Source of the DNA: Hippasteria phrygiana
Taxonomy: Eukaryota; Echinodermata; Asteroidea; Valvatida; Goniasteridae
Reading direction: 5' to 3'
DNA: 64,000 nt
Assembly: GCA_037893225.1 (NCBI GenBank)
Contig: JAZGUH010000533.1
Location: forward strand, 1,984,001 to 2,048,000
The first letter of the stretch is position 1, and each line of letters begins with the position of its first letter. The translations under genes and the position numbers were made by a program. The notes under the pieces are model-generated. The model was given only the letters and a program-made list of their open reading frames with translations. It did no database searches and had not been told where the DNA came from. Of this stretch, positions 13,802-24,972 are shown piece after piece.

Positions 13802-14254
13802 TAGGGCTGTTCATTTTTAAATAATTTAAAATTTGAATATTCGTAACTGGGTTTGACCGAATATTTTCGAATATTCGATAATCGGCGATCAAGTTTTTCA
13901 CTCCATGCCGCGCCGGTAAAAAAAAATTGCACATAAAAGCACGCTGGTGTTTTACGTGTGGCGATCGATATTATGGACCGTTCGATCGGCATTTTTGTGC
14001 ATGCCCCTGTTGTATCAAGGATTTTACGGACGGGAACAATAAACCTCCATCTACAAAAAGTTACGATTGATAAAAATGTGCCATTTGACACTGCTAAGCA
14101 CCGTAACTTTTCTATTAAAATAGCATCAGAGTCGTATCTGTACTTGCATATATATCTTTTTGAATATTCAAACCGGCAAAATGGTATTTGAATATTCGGT
14201 TGACGATCGAATATTTGAATATTCAGTATATTCGGTATATTCGGGACAGCCCTA
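13802..14254 (+). mobile_element. hAT-like MITE rich in GAATATTCG
   Basis: The inverted ends are TAGGGCTGT at 13802 and ACAGCCCTA at 14254. They are flanked by GCCTAAAC on the left and ACCTAAAC on the right, an 8-base target duplication with one mismatch. Just inside both ends are repeated GAATATTC words. Eight-base duplications and TAGGG-type ends fit the hAT superfamily. No transposase is present. Confidence 0.65.
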
Positions 14255-14353
14255 ACCTAAACTCTCCAATGTATTAATGAATGAGACTTATTGAGCATTA
14301 TTCTTCACTAGTTACTCATGAGTCTTACAGTGGGTGTAATGTATTTTTTTTAC

Positions 14354-14450
14354 CTGCACCTGGTCTTTTTGCCTGTATCGCTCCACATCAACCAGTGAAT
14401 TAATGACACTATGAAGGACAGTTTGGTTGGTATCTTCACCACATCGATCT
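14354..14450 (-). CDS. CUL2: Cullin-2, coding exon 6
   Basis: This 97-base exon begins in phase 2 after TTTCTCTGTTAG and ends in phase 0 at CAG|GTAAAA. Joined to exon 5 it encodes KDRCGEDTNQTVLHSVINSL then VDVERYRQKDQVQ, aligned with human CUL2 [20 protein letters not shown]. It belongs to the helical cullin repeats of the N-terminal arm. Confidence 0.92.
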
Positions 14451-14767
14451 CTAACAGAGAAAAGAAATCCAACATACTTAAGCATACCACATGATTATTG
14501 GATCCAGCAATCTTACATTGTGAATGTAACACAGAGTTCATCACATTATACACAGTGACTCATTTTTCTATCTAATTTACTTTGGCTGTACTTTTCAGAA
14601 ATAAATGGATTTGGAAGTTAGTATTTTATAGCATGCTGGCAAATACTGTAACACTGACCTGTTTAAAGTTTTATGAGCATAGATGTTGGAAAAACAGAGA
14701 AAAAAATTATGTTCTAGTAGTCTGGTTCCCTCAGGACCATACCTTAGATAAAACGGAGCAATTTTAG

Positions 14768-15025
14768 ATGTCAGGGAATTCGGTCAATTCACAACTCAGT
14801 GCACCACCAGCGGCAAGCCGGGAAAGGCCAATTTCCCACTTTCGGGGTGGACATCGCATCTATCGCGTTGTATTAGATGGTGGTCAGTACAGCAGTATGG
14901 ATTTCGCGCAAATGCAAGTGGATGAGTTAAAGCAATTTTTGACTAATCGGGGAATACCTTGTGTGGGAAAGAAGAGAGAGGAGTTGATAGATTTAGTGGA
15001 GAAGGGGTGTAAGAAGTACGGTTGA
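14768..15025 (+). CDS. Small SAP-like ORF inside an inverted-repeat element
   Basis: The frame encodes 85 residues. Residues about 44-80 (MDFAQMQVDELKQFLTNRGI then PCVGKKREELIDLVEKG) look like a SAP-type helix-extension-helix motif, a DNA-binding fold also found in proteins of mobile elements. The first 18 residues lie in the left inverted repeat, and the same peptide (NSVNSQLSAPPAAS) is therefore also encoded on the minus strand from the right arm. It lies in a cullin-2 intron on the opposite strand. It may be an N-terminal exon fragment of a larger element protein. Expression is unproven. Confidence 0.4.
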   Translation: MSGNSVNSQLSAPPAASRERPISHFRGGHRIYRVVLDGGQYSSMDFAQMQVDELKQFLTNRGIPCVGKKREELIDLVEKGCKKYG

Positions 15026-15152
15026 TGCATTGGCGATACCCAATTCCGGTTTTGCGAAGTCAACTTTTCCCATGATGCACTGCGTAATTTGGCTTCTCCC
15101 CGGCTTGCCGCTGGAGGCGCACTGAGTTGTGAATTGACTGAATTATCAGGTA
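14773..15152 (+). mobile_element. Small inverted-repeat element carrying a SAP-like ORF
   Basis: Arms of about 45 bases at 14773-14820 and 15100-15152 share GTCAATTCACAACTCAGTGC and CCAGCGGCAAGCCGGG in inverted orientation with few mismatches. The element is about 380 bases. No clear target duplication was found, so the exact ends are approximate. Confidence 0.65.
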
Positions 15153-16560
15153 GGGGAACGATATCAATTTCCACTTTTCTTGTAAACGACAGCACCATGA
15201 TTGCACAGGATGCTCGAGATTAAAAATTCAGTAGTTTTGTTTTTTTATGTTTGCAAATGGTGTATCCTGTCTTTTAATAAGCAATCTGTACACACGTTAC
15301 TTGGATGCTACCACATGAGTTATTTCCTTCTTTTTGGAGATGATTACACTAATTTCAAACAAATGATAAAATAATCTGCAATTTAATAGTTTTAATCTTG
15401 CAATGGTTACAAGGTTAATATTTTGCTATGGTTAATATTTTTTTCTAGAATCACTAGATATGAAGATTGTGTAAATGACCATCAATGAGTACACTGGTTG
15501 GAGAAGCAAGATCATACATATTAGGGTTGACCAATGATTCATCATAGAAGCCAAGGGGCAGTCAGGCTAGATAACAGCCAGAACATGCACCGACCATTGG
15601 CCTAGTACACTTGGTACATGTAGTTGGTGCTGTGGTACAGACCGACAATAGACGAATTTCACATTAGCCCCTTCTGCGAACTTCCAGGTTGTCAGCGAGG
15701 ATCTTATAGTGCTAAACAAACACAGTGCTATTTAACCAATGCATTCATGCATGAATGAATTGCGCCATAAATGGCAGCGCAGCACACATTCAGCATTTTA
15801 TTAGTTAGTTGTTTACTAAGCACTGGGATTCTCGCTTTCAAACCCTGAAGTGTGTGCAGATCAGTGCTATTTTGGTCAATTCAGGATTTGTCTATACATG
15901 TTCTTCATCCATTACGCTCACTTTAGAGCCCCTATGACATGAAAAGAGTTCAAACAGTATAACTTCAAAGGGACAAGGTTCGCCACTGCCAACAATTTAA
16001 CGAACAATGCAATGCAATGATTCACATTACACACCCCTTGGGCCTAAAATGTTGGGAATTTAGTTCCTGCAAACATAAGACATGTTTGATATGTTTCATC
16101 GAATAATGATGGTACATTGAAGCTTTTGTATTGGCCATCAGAGACAGATGAAAAGTGATTTTATGACATGAAAATGACACTCAATTTTTCAAGATAAAGA
16201 AAGTATTTGTTTTCATTAAAATGAGAAGTTTACTTTAAAATTTTGATGCAAGAAACAGCATATGAAATTGACATTTCATGATGCAGCATACCAGATTTTT
16301 TGGCTTTATACGATCCACTAAAAGGAACTGCGAATGAAGTCATATTACCTCTGCTGAGGATTAGTTACTCCAGTGAGAAGCAGGGACTTTAATGAGGCAG
16401 TGGGTTACCAGAGAGTTGGCCCTAGCGAATATTGTACACAAAGACTAGAATAGACTGTGTACATTATCATTCATTCGAACTCCTTTCCTATCATTCCTCC
16501 ATGTTATCAGCCAAGGAGTATATTTCTCCTCTCCTTGAACTGACAGCTTGACATTATATG
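15153..16560. other. Cullin-2 intron 5, no features recognised
   Basis: This is AT-rich intronic sequence without convincing exons or terminal repeats. The only open frames are short. Confidence 0.5.
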
Positions 16561-17003
16561 TGACCCGCTCCAGAAAAAGGTGATATAAGTCGCGCTATGC
16601 ATTTACGTGTAATGGCCCTTTCAATGTTGAGAGGGTGAAATTTTTCGTCAAAATTCATTTTTTGGTTTTTGTCTTTAATGACATCTTAATTATCTGAAGT
16701 TTCAGGTTTGGTGCACAGCAATGTTGATTTCAGTGAATAAAGTGAACAAATAACCTTTTTAGAGTGCATTGTTCCATTGCATTGTATAAGAACTAGCTAT
16801 TTCAAAGCCTGATTTCTCTGTTGTGCAATTTGAACTACATAGAACTAATTAATATGCAAAAACTTGATATCTCCAGAACGGAAAGGGCTTTGGAGCTCTA
16901 TCATGTACCAAATGAAAGCTTACATTGCGGGCTTTCCAAACATACATCAAACTCATTTTTCATATTTTGCAACGTAATATACCTTTTTCCAGAGCGGGTC
17001 ACA
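16561..17003 (+). mobile_element. MITE with TGTGACCCGCTC ends
   Basis: The inverted ends are TGTGACCCGCTCCAGAAAAA at 16561 and TTTTTCCAGAGCGGGTCACA at 17003, 443 bases apart. Both sides are flanked by TATA, so a TA or TATA target duplication is likely. No coding sequence. Confidence 0.8.
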
Positions 17004-17117
17004 TATACTTAATGAAGCCTGAGAGAAGCCTGCATCATTTTGTAGTTTTATGTAGATGTGTATTGTAAAATAAAACAGCCAATTATTTCTGCCATGAAAT
17101 AGCACTTTTTAGAGCTA

Positions 17118-17272
17118 TTTTTATCAAGTCCCCTCTAGCCCGCTGGTATCATTTGTCTAAAAGTCGTCGCTGCAGGCAGCAAACAATTCTGACGTCATAG
17201 TGCTGCCCGCAGAGACGACTATTAGACAAATGGCCCAGCAGGCTATGCTGCGCTAGAGGGGACTTGATAAAA
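17118..17272 (+). mobile_element. Short hairpin MITE
   Basis: It has perfect 20-base inverted ends, TTTTATCAAGTCCCCTCTAG and its complement, and further arm pairing (CATTTGTCTAA with TTAGACAAATG, GTCGTC with GACGAC). The total is about 155 bases. TGACGTCA lies near the centre. Confidence 0.75.
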
Positions 17273-17659
17273 TTCTTGAAATTCTTACACAGTAACAAAA
17301 CAAAATTCATTTCATTATATCATGGCATGGTTACACTTTTTCAATGCCAAAGTTACATGTAAGTAGTAATTTCTGAAGTACATGTATGTGATGTATTCCC
17401 TCAACTCTTCAAAGACATGTTAAAATAACATGACTCTTGTTGCTAATGTACAGGTTCTGTATATATCTCTGAGGACAAGAGGAGAAAGGAAATACAAAGA
17501 AACCATTCAGTCCTCGCACGTCAAGTCTTTTGTTGAAATCGGTCCTCGCAGGTAGAAGTACGTGCTTAGTCTATGGGGTTAGGTTATATTAAAGGAACAA
17601 TAGGAAACACAAAGCATTGTCCTCGCACGTATTGCGAAAGTACGACTACGTGTACTTAC

Positions 17660-17742
17660 TTGTATATTTCCCTGAGCAACAATTCATGTAGATTTCTCTT
17701 CAGTGGTCTAATCATAAGTCGTTTCCATGTATCAAGTGCTAG
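17660..17742 (-). CDS. CUL2: Cullin-2, coding exon 5
   Basis: The 83-base exon encodes LALDTWKRLMIRPLKRNLHE then LLLREIY plus two bases of a split codon. It aligns with human CUL2 [27 protein letters not shown]. The acceptor is TTGAATTTTTCAG and the donor CAA|GTAAGTA, an excellent consensus. Confidence 0.93.
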
Positions 17743-17978
17743 CTGAAAAATTCAAGAAAAATTAAGAGTTCAAGTTACAGGGTACACAAACTGATTGTAC
17801 AGATTTTGTACATGTATACACTAGACGTGTGAATGAACAAACATGAGACTAATGCAACAAGTGCAAATGATCTTTGCCAAATTAATCAGGGAAAAGGTGC
17901 ACATTAACTGCAGATTAAAAAATATGTTTGAGATGTTTGAAAAAAAATTGGTGCGGTGAAAGGTTCGTGCAATGTTAA

Positions 17979-18190
17979 CCCTTTGTGTACGGAATACGCC
18001 ATATGGCGCAAAAAAAACAGTGCCACCATGTCGGATGACGCCATTTGCCGCTGTTTGTGCAGTTTCAATCCATTGTTGGATTATTGTGTATGTTACGCTT
18101 GACTGCACAAACACATTGTAGCCGTTTCGCTTGGCTGCCAGAGCCGCCGCGACACCCCGACGTCCCCTGTAAAAAAATGTACTCAAGGGG
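17979..18190 (+). mobile_element. piggyBac-like MITE, intact copy
   Basis: It is flanked by TTAA at 17975-17978 and 18191-18194, with ends CCCTTTGTGTACGG and GTACTCAAGGGG. It is 212 bases long. It supplies the empty site for the Helitron-like insertion at 3552-6483. A third, truncated copy in reverse orientation is at 27969. Confidence 0.7.
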
Positions 18191-18194
18191 TTAA

Positions 18195-19687
18195 TATTAC
18201 TGGATTTGTGTGTGTCTGTAGCGACAATACACTTTCAAAACTTACCTACAATTTACTTGAAAAAAATCAAAACTTACTGACGAAAAGACATTTTAGCAAA
18301 ACAACATGAAAACAGATTAAAAGTAAAGATATTGGCTGAACTACTAAACTCAAAACTAGTCTGGAGGCGAGTTGCAAACAGCACGCAACCATTGATAACA
18401 GAGAACCAACCAGGATCCAGCATGGAAATCCACTGTACATGTGATGTACCGTAATTTTCGGAATAGACTGGTTGGACTGGTTTCCTTTATTTCCAACACG
18501 TGAGTAGAGCGAACGTAAACGGCAACCAGGGTTTAAAATTTGTAACCTGGGGGCCAAGGCCATTTTGGCCTTCGTGACGTCAACATTTCCTGGGGGCACC
18601 AAGGCCACTAATGAAGGCACCAAGGCCAATGAAAAAAAATTGATAAGGGCACGAAGGCCAGATGAAGGTCTTGCTTGCATACTGGTGTACATGTATTTGT
18701 ACAATTAGTCTCTCACGGCAGTGAGCGAAACTTTTAGAGTTTAGGAAGGTGCCAAGAAACAATGAAAACTGAGCTGACGGCTTGCGTATTTGTTATTTTA
18801 ACCACTTAGAAATTAAAGAGTAAGGAATGCGTAGCACTGTTCAATATGTTGCATTAACCCTAACAGCCCAAGCCTTTTTACTAGAATCCTTCCCTAACCA
18901 CACAAACTCCAACACTGTGTAGTAAACCAATGGCACATTCTTTGTACTTAGACAAAATCAGGGCATCAAGTCCCATGCAAAGTGATGGTGCCAAGGCTCT
19001 ACAGTACCCAATCACACAAAATTCAACACAAAGGGGTGTTTGATTTTGGCAGGTTAGGGAAGGTTAGGGTTAATATCTTCAGCACACCCATCGATCAATA
19101 TTAATAAAAAATGATTCATATTAATAATAACATTGAGGTTTTTCTTTTGCTAGTAAATTTTATCACATTGCTAATAAAATGACAATATGATTAGCATAAT
19201 TTGCTAATCATCTTTTTTCTTATTTCCATCACTGCCTGAACTTGTAAGTTGTATAGTCATTAAGGAAACACGGCACGTGCCGGGCATGCCGCGAGACGGC
19301 ATGAGTGGTTTCCCCATGCGTTGCCGCCATCTTAACCGGCCACGTTGCGTTCACGCCCCGCACGGGCCATTCGGGAAATCACGGTGCGCTATCACTGGCG
19401 GAAAAAGCGTCAACATTGTCGATCTCCTTTTCTAAGTCACACAGTAAAAATGACTTTGGTTCCGTGGGGCAGAAATGAGTTTTATCATGATTCATGTCAT
19501 TCTTGCACTTAATAGCCGACTTGTAGAGTTCAATTTGTCTGGAACATTTTAATTAATTAAGCGATGCGAGGCATAATTGTCGAATAAATCACAAACAGAA
19601 ACGCTTCGGTTTCCACGTGTCCGAGTCATCAATGCACGTACATCGCAGCACACTGTGCACAATCGTTTGCACGAGGGGAGTTCGTCA
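18195..19687. other. Cullin-2 intron 4, first part
   Basis: At 18535-18680 the word AAGGCC(A) recurs many times (GGGGGCCAAGGCCATTTTGG, GGCACCAAGGCCA), a degenerate short repeat. At 19262-19390 there is a GC-rich patch with GCACGTGCCGGGCATGCCGC. No exon was found. Confidence 0.5.
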
Positions 19688-19970
19688 TATTTTTCAATAC
19701 TCCGGTGTGCCCACTGGAGCATAAATTGTAGAACAAAAGGCTGTGCACAGCGGCCAAGTTCAAGTTCAAGTTCAACACACGGTCCGCCTCCACAGACTTC
19801 TCGGACTTTGTGTGTGCGTGTGTGTTTACAAAACAAATGAGGGATTAGCGTGCTGAGACGTCACCCAGAGGTGAGTCGAGGCAAGCTTGACGTTGTAACC
19901 CGTCAGCCGTGCCTGTGTATAAAAACAGCCAGTGCGTGTTAACTCGTCCTCCGACGCAATCTGGTTAATA
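19688..19970 (+). repeat. Old repeat, empty-site copy for a 92-bp MITE
   Basis: About 280 bases (from TTTCAATACTCCGG to CTCCGACGC..CTGGTTAA) recur at 29815-30166 at roughly 85-90% identity by eye. The copy here lacks the 92-base insertion present at 29869-29960. It contains GTGTATAAAAACAGCC, a TATA-like sequence. The open frames crossing it are not supported as genes. Confidence 0.7.
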
Positions 19971-20151
19971 GTGAGAATGAAATTTGGCATACTCACCACA
20001 TGCCTGGTGAGTTTAAGGAATGCACGCGCTGGATGGAACTTCTCCTTATTTTTTATTATCAATGCTAAAGTTGCATCCGTTCGGTTGGGATTGCAATAAT
20101 AAGCCAGTACACGCGCAGTATAATAGCACAATATGCATGACAAAACATTAT

Positions 20152-20262
20152 TATGGTCGGATTTCACAAAATCCGTATTTATAAAGAAAAATTCATACTT
20201 CTGTATTTTTTGTGAATTTCCATACGAAATACGGAAAATCCAAACTGGTTGGCAGCTCTGAT
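20152..20262 (+). repeat. Dispersed repeat, second copy
   Basis: It shares GGATTTCACAAAATCCGTAT and TTTGTGAATTTCC..TACGAAATACG..TTGGCAGCT with 13013-13125. Both copies contain an internal inverted repeat (GGATTT..AAATCC). Confidence 0.6.
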
Positions 20263-21194
20263 CATGGGCAATGCAAATCATGAGAGATCTAATATTAAGA
20301 AGGCTGCTATCCAAAAGTCTACTCAAAGTGAAACGAATTATAAGTGAATGAACCAGTTGAAAAATCTGACAATTCAGGGTGATTTGCTTCGCATTTCCAA
20401 ATTTGAATAATCAGATCCCCTGGTGGAAAATTTTACCACTAAAGGGTGTTATCAAATTTATGCTTAACACCTTTCTTGACACTCTCCCAACTAAAGGTTA
20501 AACTTAGTCGTCGGGATAAAGTTGTCAAACACAAAGTGCAGTCTCTGTAAACACATACTAAATTGCTGTAAATACATGTACATGCTTGATCAGGGTTGCT
20601 ATACGAGGTGCGATCAAAATTTTTTGAACGAACGAATGGAGCGCAGCACAGTAATGTGCATATAGCAGGTGTAAGCAATAACTGTTTTAATGTACATGTA
20701 TGCATAATGAATCAATAAACTTGCAGAATCCACCGTGGAACAGGTCTGATCTTTCCTGAAAGGTGATCAAAGGTGATCAAAATATCACACTTGCATTTAC
20801 ACTTGCCGTTGATCACCCATCAATCCCCTTGGTGGATCTGACTGTCCTTCAATCCCCTTGCCAGATTCAGTATAAAGAACTGCTCCACTGTTTATCTTGT
20901 TTGCTTGACAAATGAGTGAGTTGGCGTTGAATAATCTCATAAGACTAGCTATTTTACTATCGTTTTTAATACATATTTCACAGGAATCATTCCTTTCTGG
21001 TGGAATTATCTTTAGATGCCCATCAGATTTCTTTCTTTCTTAATGCCACGATCATATTTTGACACAAACATGATATGTCTTTGGCCGCATTGTTCTGGAA
21101 ATATTTTCTTGCACTAAGCTATTTTTGTGCAAATAACTTTTGAAGGTTTGCATGGTGAGGTCATCATAAGATAGAGAAGATACAATATTGGGTT
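20263..21194. other. Cullin-2 intron 4, second part
   Basis: Nothing is recognisable as a gene. At 20603 the sequence ATACGAGGTGCGATCAAAAT resembles a mariner inverted end but has no partner. A short direct duplication, AAAGGTGATC, occurs at 20758-20777. Confidence 0.4.
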
Positions 21195-21350
21195 TTGCCC
21201 TTCACCAACGTATTTTATAAACATTGTATACTCAGTGTTGTCCCAAGAGATTATTTGGAAAAAATCACTCGGATGGGACTCGAACCCACGACCTCCTGCT
21301 TTCTAGTGCAGACGTCCACCGAGATAGCCGGAGTTGGCTGGCTGGTTTAA
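21195..21350 (-). repeat. tRNA-derived SINE, copy 1
   Basis: On the minus strand a tRNA-like head (GGCTATCTCGGTGGAC and the B-box-like GGGTTCGAGTCCCA) is followed by a shared body: CCGAGTGATTTTTTCCAAAT, then ACTGAGTATACAATGTTTAT. The same body is repeated at 21431-21540 about 230 bases away. It is not a functional tRNA gene. Confidence 0.65.
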
Positions 21351-21430
21351 ATCTGATATAGCGGCGGGTACTGCAGCCGAACTATTCATAAGATGGGATT
21401 TGCACCGGGGTGATGTAAATTCAATACTAG

Positions 21431-21540
21431 ATTTTGCCCTTCACCGACGTATTTTATAAACACTGTATACTCAGTGTTGCCCCGAGAGATTATTTGAAAA
21501 AAATCACTCGGGTGGGACTCGAACCCATGACCTACATGTA
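21431..21540 (-). repeat. tRNA-derived SINE, copy 2 (5' truncated)
   Basis: It repeats the B box (GGGTTCGAGTCCCAC) and the body of the neighbouring copy with a few changes. The tRNA-like head stops at CCTACATGTAG. Confidence 0.65.
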
Positions 21541-22894
21541 GAAGATAGAGATGAGAATTTTTCAATAGTCAAGCTCCATTTCCACTCCAAAGACGTCATC
21601 AACTGGCAGCAGGCTGCAGGCTGCAGGCTGCTGCCGAATTTGAGAGGCCATCGAGATTTTCAAAAACAAGACAGTACCATAAGACATTGTTTTCTCCATT
21701 AGCAACATCTGACGCCTTATCCTTAGCAAACTGTCCAGAGGTCGGTCTATACTCGGGGACACACTAGTTTAGGTCCCCTCCCCCAGTTTAGTTTTTCCTT
21801 CAGCTAGCCTATGGGTTTCCTAAGTGGCAAACTCATCCAACACTGACACGCCTGAGTGAACAGCCACAGCACCACTGCAAGATTGGGATCATGAATTGCC
21901 GAATTCACACTCCAACACACCCTTGTATCCAGTTCTTCAAAGTTCATCCCAGTTAAACCTTTGAATTCCTTGTTTTCAGTTGTAATCCGGCAGTCTCCTG
22001 ATGAACAGAGCATACTTTTCAAAGCGTTGAGTCACTTGTTCTTTTCAAAACCAACAGTCACTCAAAAGAGCGACGGAATTTCCACAAGGTGTTACCGCAA
22101 AACCTCTATCTTATTTTTGCACAAATTGTCTCAAATGATGGCTCCAATCTATATTATTTGAGTGTGTATGTTTTTTAAAGTGCTTCTCACAAAAGTTATG
22201 CAGTGCATTAAGTCACTGACTTCTAAAATTATTTATGGTGTCTTTTTTAGATTGTGTAAGTTGGTCTGTGAAAGTGATAAAGGAATAATTTAAGAAGTGT
22301 GAACATCACAGGTCTGCAAATGGCACAACATAATTCGAAGGGTAAACATGAAAAAAATAAACTAAAGGTTTAAAATAAGATGGTTTAAAAAAGTGTTTAC
22401 ATTTTATCTTGAGATTATTTTCCCTACAAATGACAATTCTTGCTACTTATCAATAGTATTACCTCAACCTCTTTTCCAGTTGCTTCTATACATTAGTTAG
22501 TTTTTTCCAGTAGCATTATAGCAACACACGAACAGCTTTTCCCATAAAACAGCTTGTTTGAATAATACCGATTGGTCGTTCAACAGTAGGTGCTGTATGC
22601 TACACATTCCTCCATGGTTTAGGTAAGTAGGCCTACAATAAAGTTCCCAATGACGATGATTTTCACGCCGATTCCAGGCCAAATTTTAAATAGAAATACC
22701 CAGCGAAATATATTTTTTAGAAACTGGTTAATGTTGGCAAGTCAAATTTTTTAAAGTCAAGTCAAGTCGCAAGTCATTTTTTTGCAAGCCAAGTCAAGTC
22801 GCAAGTAAAAAATATATACCAAAGTAATGCCTAGGACGTTAGGGTTAATAAACAATGACATAAAATAAGATTCTTCAAAGTAAATGTACATTAC
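21541..22894. other. Cullin-2 intron 4, last part
   Basis: A GCAGGCT triplication lies at 21609-21630 and AAGTC repeats at 22742-22806. An open minus-strand stretch around 21800-22020 resembles no family I know. No exon between exons 4 and 5 is needed, because their coding ends join in frame. Confidence 0.45.
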
Positions 22895-23000
22895 CTCACC
22901 AATGTCCATGAGCTGTTCTTCACCGGTGTCTAGTGAGAAGCCAAATGTACGATCTGCATCACTCAGTTTCTGCTTCTTGATAAACTGTTGGTTTAAATAA
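22895..23000 (-). CDS. CUL2: Cullin-2, coding exon 4
   Basis: The 106-base exon starts after TTGGTTTTCTTTGTAG in phase 2 and ends in phase 0 at GAG|GTAATG. It encodes SYLNQQFIKKQKLSDADRTF then GFSLDTGEEQLMDIGE when joined to exon 3. The human counterpart is [28 protein letters not shown]. It is part of the first cullin repeats, which contact the Elongin C/substrate receptor in CRL2 complexes. Confidence 0.93.
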
Positions 23001-24805
23001 CTACAAAGAAAACCAATTAACAAAGATTAATTTGTATGCAATTTTTTCCCTGGGTCAAATGCCATAACTAGTAAACCTCGTGTCCCTCTGATCACAAATG
23101 TAATTTGGATTGCTTTGCTGACATACTGTCCATTTTTTTCTTCTTTCTACCACCCACACGTACATGTTCAATGTATGTACATGTACAATGTAGGCCTGTG
23201 CCAGGTATTTTTAAAATCAATTTCACGAAATGTACGCATTGCGTAAGTCGCAGACTTAAACTACAAATTATGGCGTAACTTACTCACTCATTTTTAGGTG
23301 GCTTAAGTTGTGCGCAAAAACACCGAAATGATGACTTAGCTCTGAGCGTGAGCATAGTAGAGTCGTAAGTTGTTCAAATGATTTATTAACCCTGCGGTGT
23401 TCCATGACAATATACACACACTGTTACACTATGGTAACCTACTTAACAAAACAGCGCCATGGCACACCGCAGAGTTAAATTCACTAGATTATTTCAGAGA
23501 GTAATGAAATGATCATCCACTGCAGGTTTACCTGTTAGGTAAACCGGAAAGTTGCCACCATCTTTTTTGGAGGAGCAAAAAGTGACAAAATGGCACCGTC
23601 GCAGTTATTTCATGACTGTTCCGTGCATTTTTATTGTTGTACTCAAACAGTCGTCGTAAAAGCGGCATTCAGCCTCATTTGCGATGTATAAAAGAAAATT
23701 GCGCGATGAAATGGATCGCAAGGATGTTGCGCAGCTGCGCAACATTTTTATAGTGCAAGTTCTACGCCATGGCGTAAGTTGCTCACAGTTTGGTGAAATC
23801 GGCTGCTAGTTCAGTTTTTCCGGGTCAGGTACCCAGAAAACAAAAACATAAAAAACCTACATGTTTTCCAGTGGTATAGCTTTTTATTGTTTATGAAAAT
23901 TTGTTTACCTGCGCAGTACTGAAATTTTAAATAAATAGAACATTAATACAGTAATCAAAACATGAGGATTAAATTACGGCCGGACTCGGATTTGACGACA
24001 GGGCTAGCGGAGCTACAAAGATCAGCAACACAGCAGCAGTGCCACACGCACTTGCAGTAAGTACCGTTCAGGCACAAATTGTGCTGTTGATCGACCTCTA
24101 TTATTAGTTGGTAACTAACACGTTGTATGGTGTAAAACGAAACAGAGAACCAGTGTATAGTTCCCCCTCCCCCCAAATGTACGCTCATCTTCACTTCCAA
24201 TCGCAAAGCACCCTTATTGTCAAACCAATATTGTTTTCATATCTCCTCAAAAATGAAACCTGTAACAATTGCGTGATAACATTTGGTATCAAGTTCCCTT
24301 GACAGATTTGAAAAATTATTTCAGGGATCTGCAGAGCTTGTTTTTTACTGCTAGGCGACTCCATATTTATTTATATACTTTATTTTGACTTTCTAGTGAA
24401 CTTGTGTTTTATTTACAGTACATTCCTAATATATATACATATATAAAAAAAACTCAAATAATTTTGATTTTCAATAATTTACCTTGACCCACCCACCCAC
24501 ATTTTCGAGAAAAAAAAATTTAATTTAAAAACACTGAAAATTTTGAATGGCCCTTAGTGTTTAAATGTAACCACTTTGAACTACATGCCAATTGTAAAAT
24601 GTGTAGTTTGCTGGTTTTAAATGTACAATGGACCGCCATGGAAATACACCAATCGGTGGTTCTATTGTGTTATCTTTGACAAGACCCCATTGAATGTTTA
24701 GCTGTTCTTTGTTTTGTAATTTGTTGTATTGAAGTTCATAGTGTTTTGTCAAATAAATACAAACAAACAAACAAGGCAAGCACGTAAAAGAGATATAAAA
24801 CTTAC
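23001..24805. other. Cullin-2 intron 3
   Basis: It contains a fragment related to 13130-13215 at 23725-23812 (TTGCGCAGCTGCGCAACATT palindrome, then CCATGGCGTAAG and GAAATCGGCTGCTAG). A second related fragment (GCATTGCGTAAGTCGCAGAC) lies near 23230. There is an AT dinucleotide run at 24427-24446. No exon was found. Confidence 0.55.
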
Positions 24806-24900
24806 GAATACAGCTGGTCTAAATAGCTGGCTCCTCTGCTAAATTCTTGCCAGTATCTGTGGTACACACAAAGAAGACTCTCTCCAGATTTGATAACATC
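24806..24900 (-). CDS. CUL2: Cullin-2, coding exon 3
   Basis: The 95-base exon runs from the acceptor TTTGTTCGCAG to the donor TTC|GTAAGTT. It encodes DVIKSGESLLCVYHRYWQEF then SRGASYLDQLY, matching human CUL2 [30 protein letters not shown]. The phase runs from 0 to 2, which fits both neighbouring exons. Confidence 0.93.
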
Positions 24901-24972
24901 CTGCGAACAAAATATCAAACATACATGTAAATGACACAATGCTGTTGTTTGTTGCATTAAAACAAAACAAAA

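Noticed and set aside
19826..20326. 166-codon minus-strand frame
   Set aside because: It crosses two dispersed repeats also found at 13.0 and 29.8 kb, and shows no domain or splice context.
20600..20640. Possible mariner inverted end (ACGAGGTGCGATCAAAA)
   Set aside because: Only one end is visible and no transposase fragment lies nearby.
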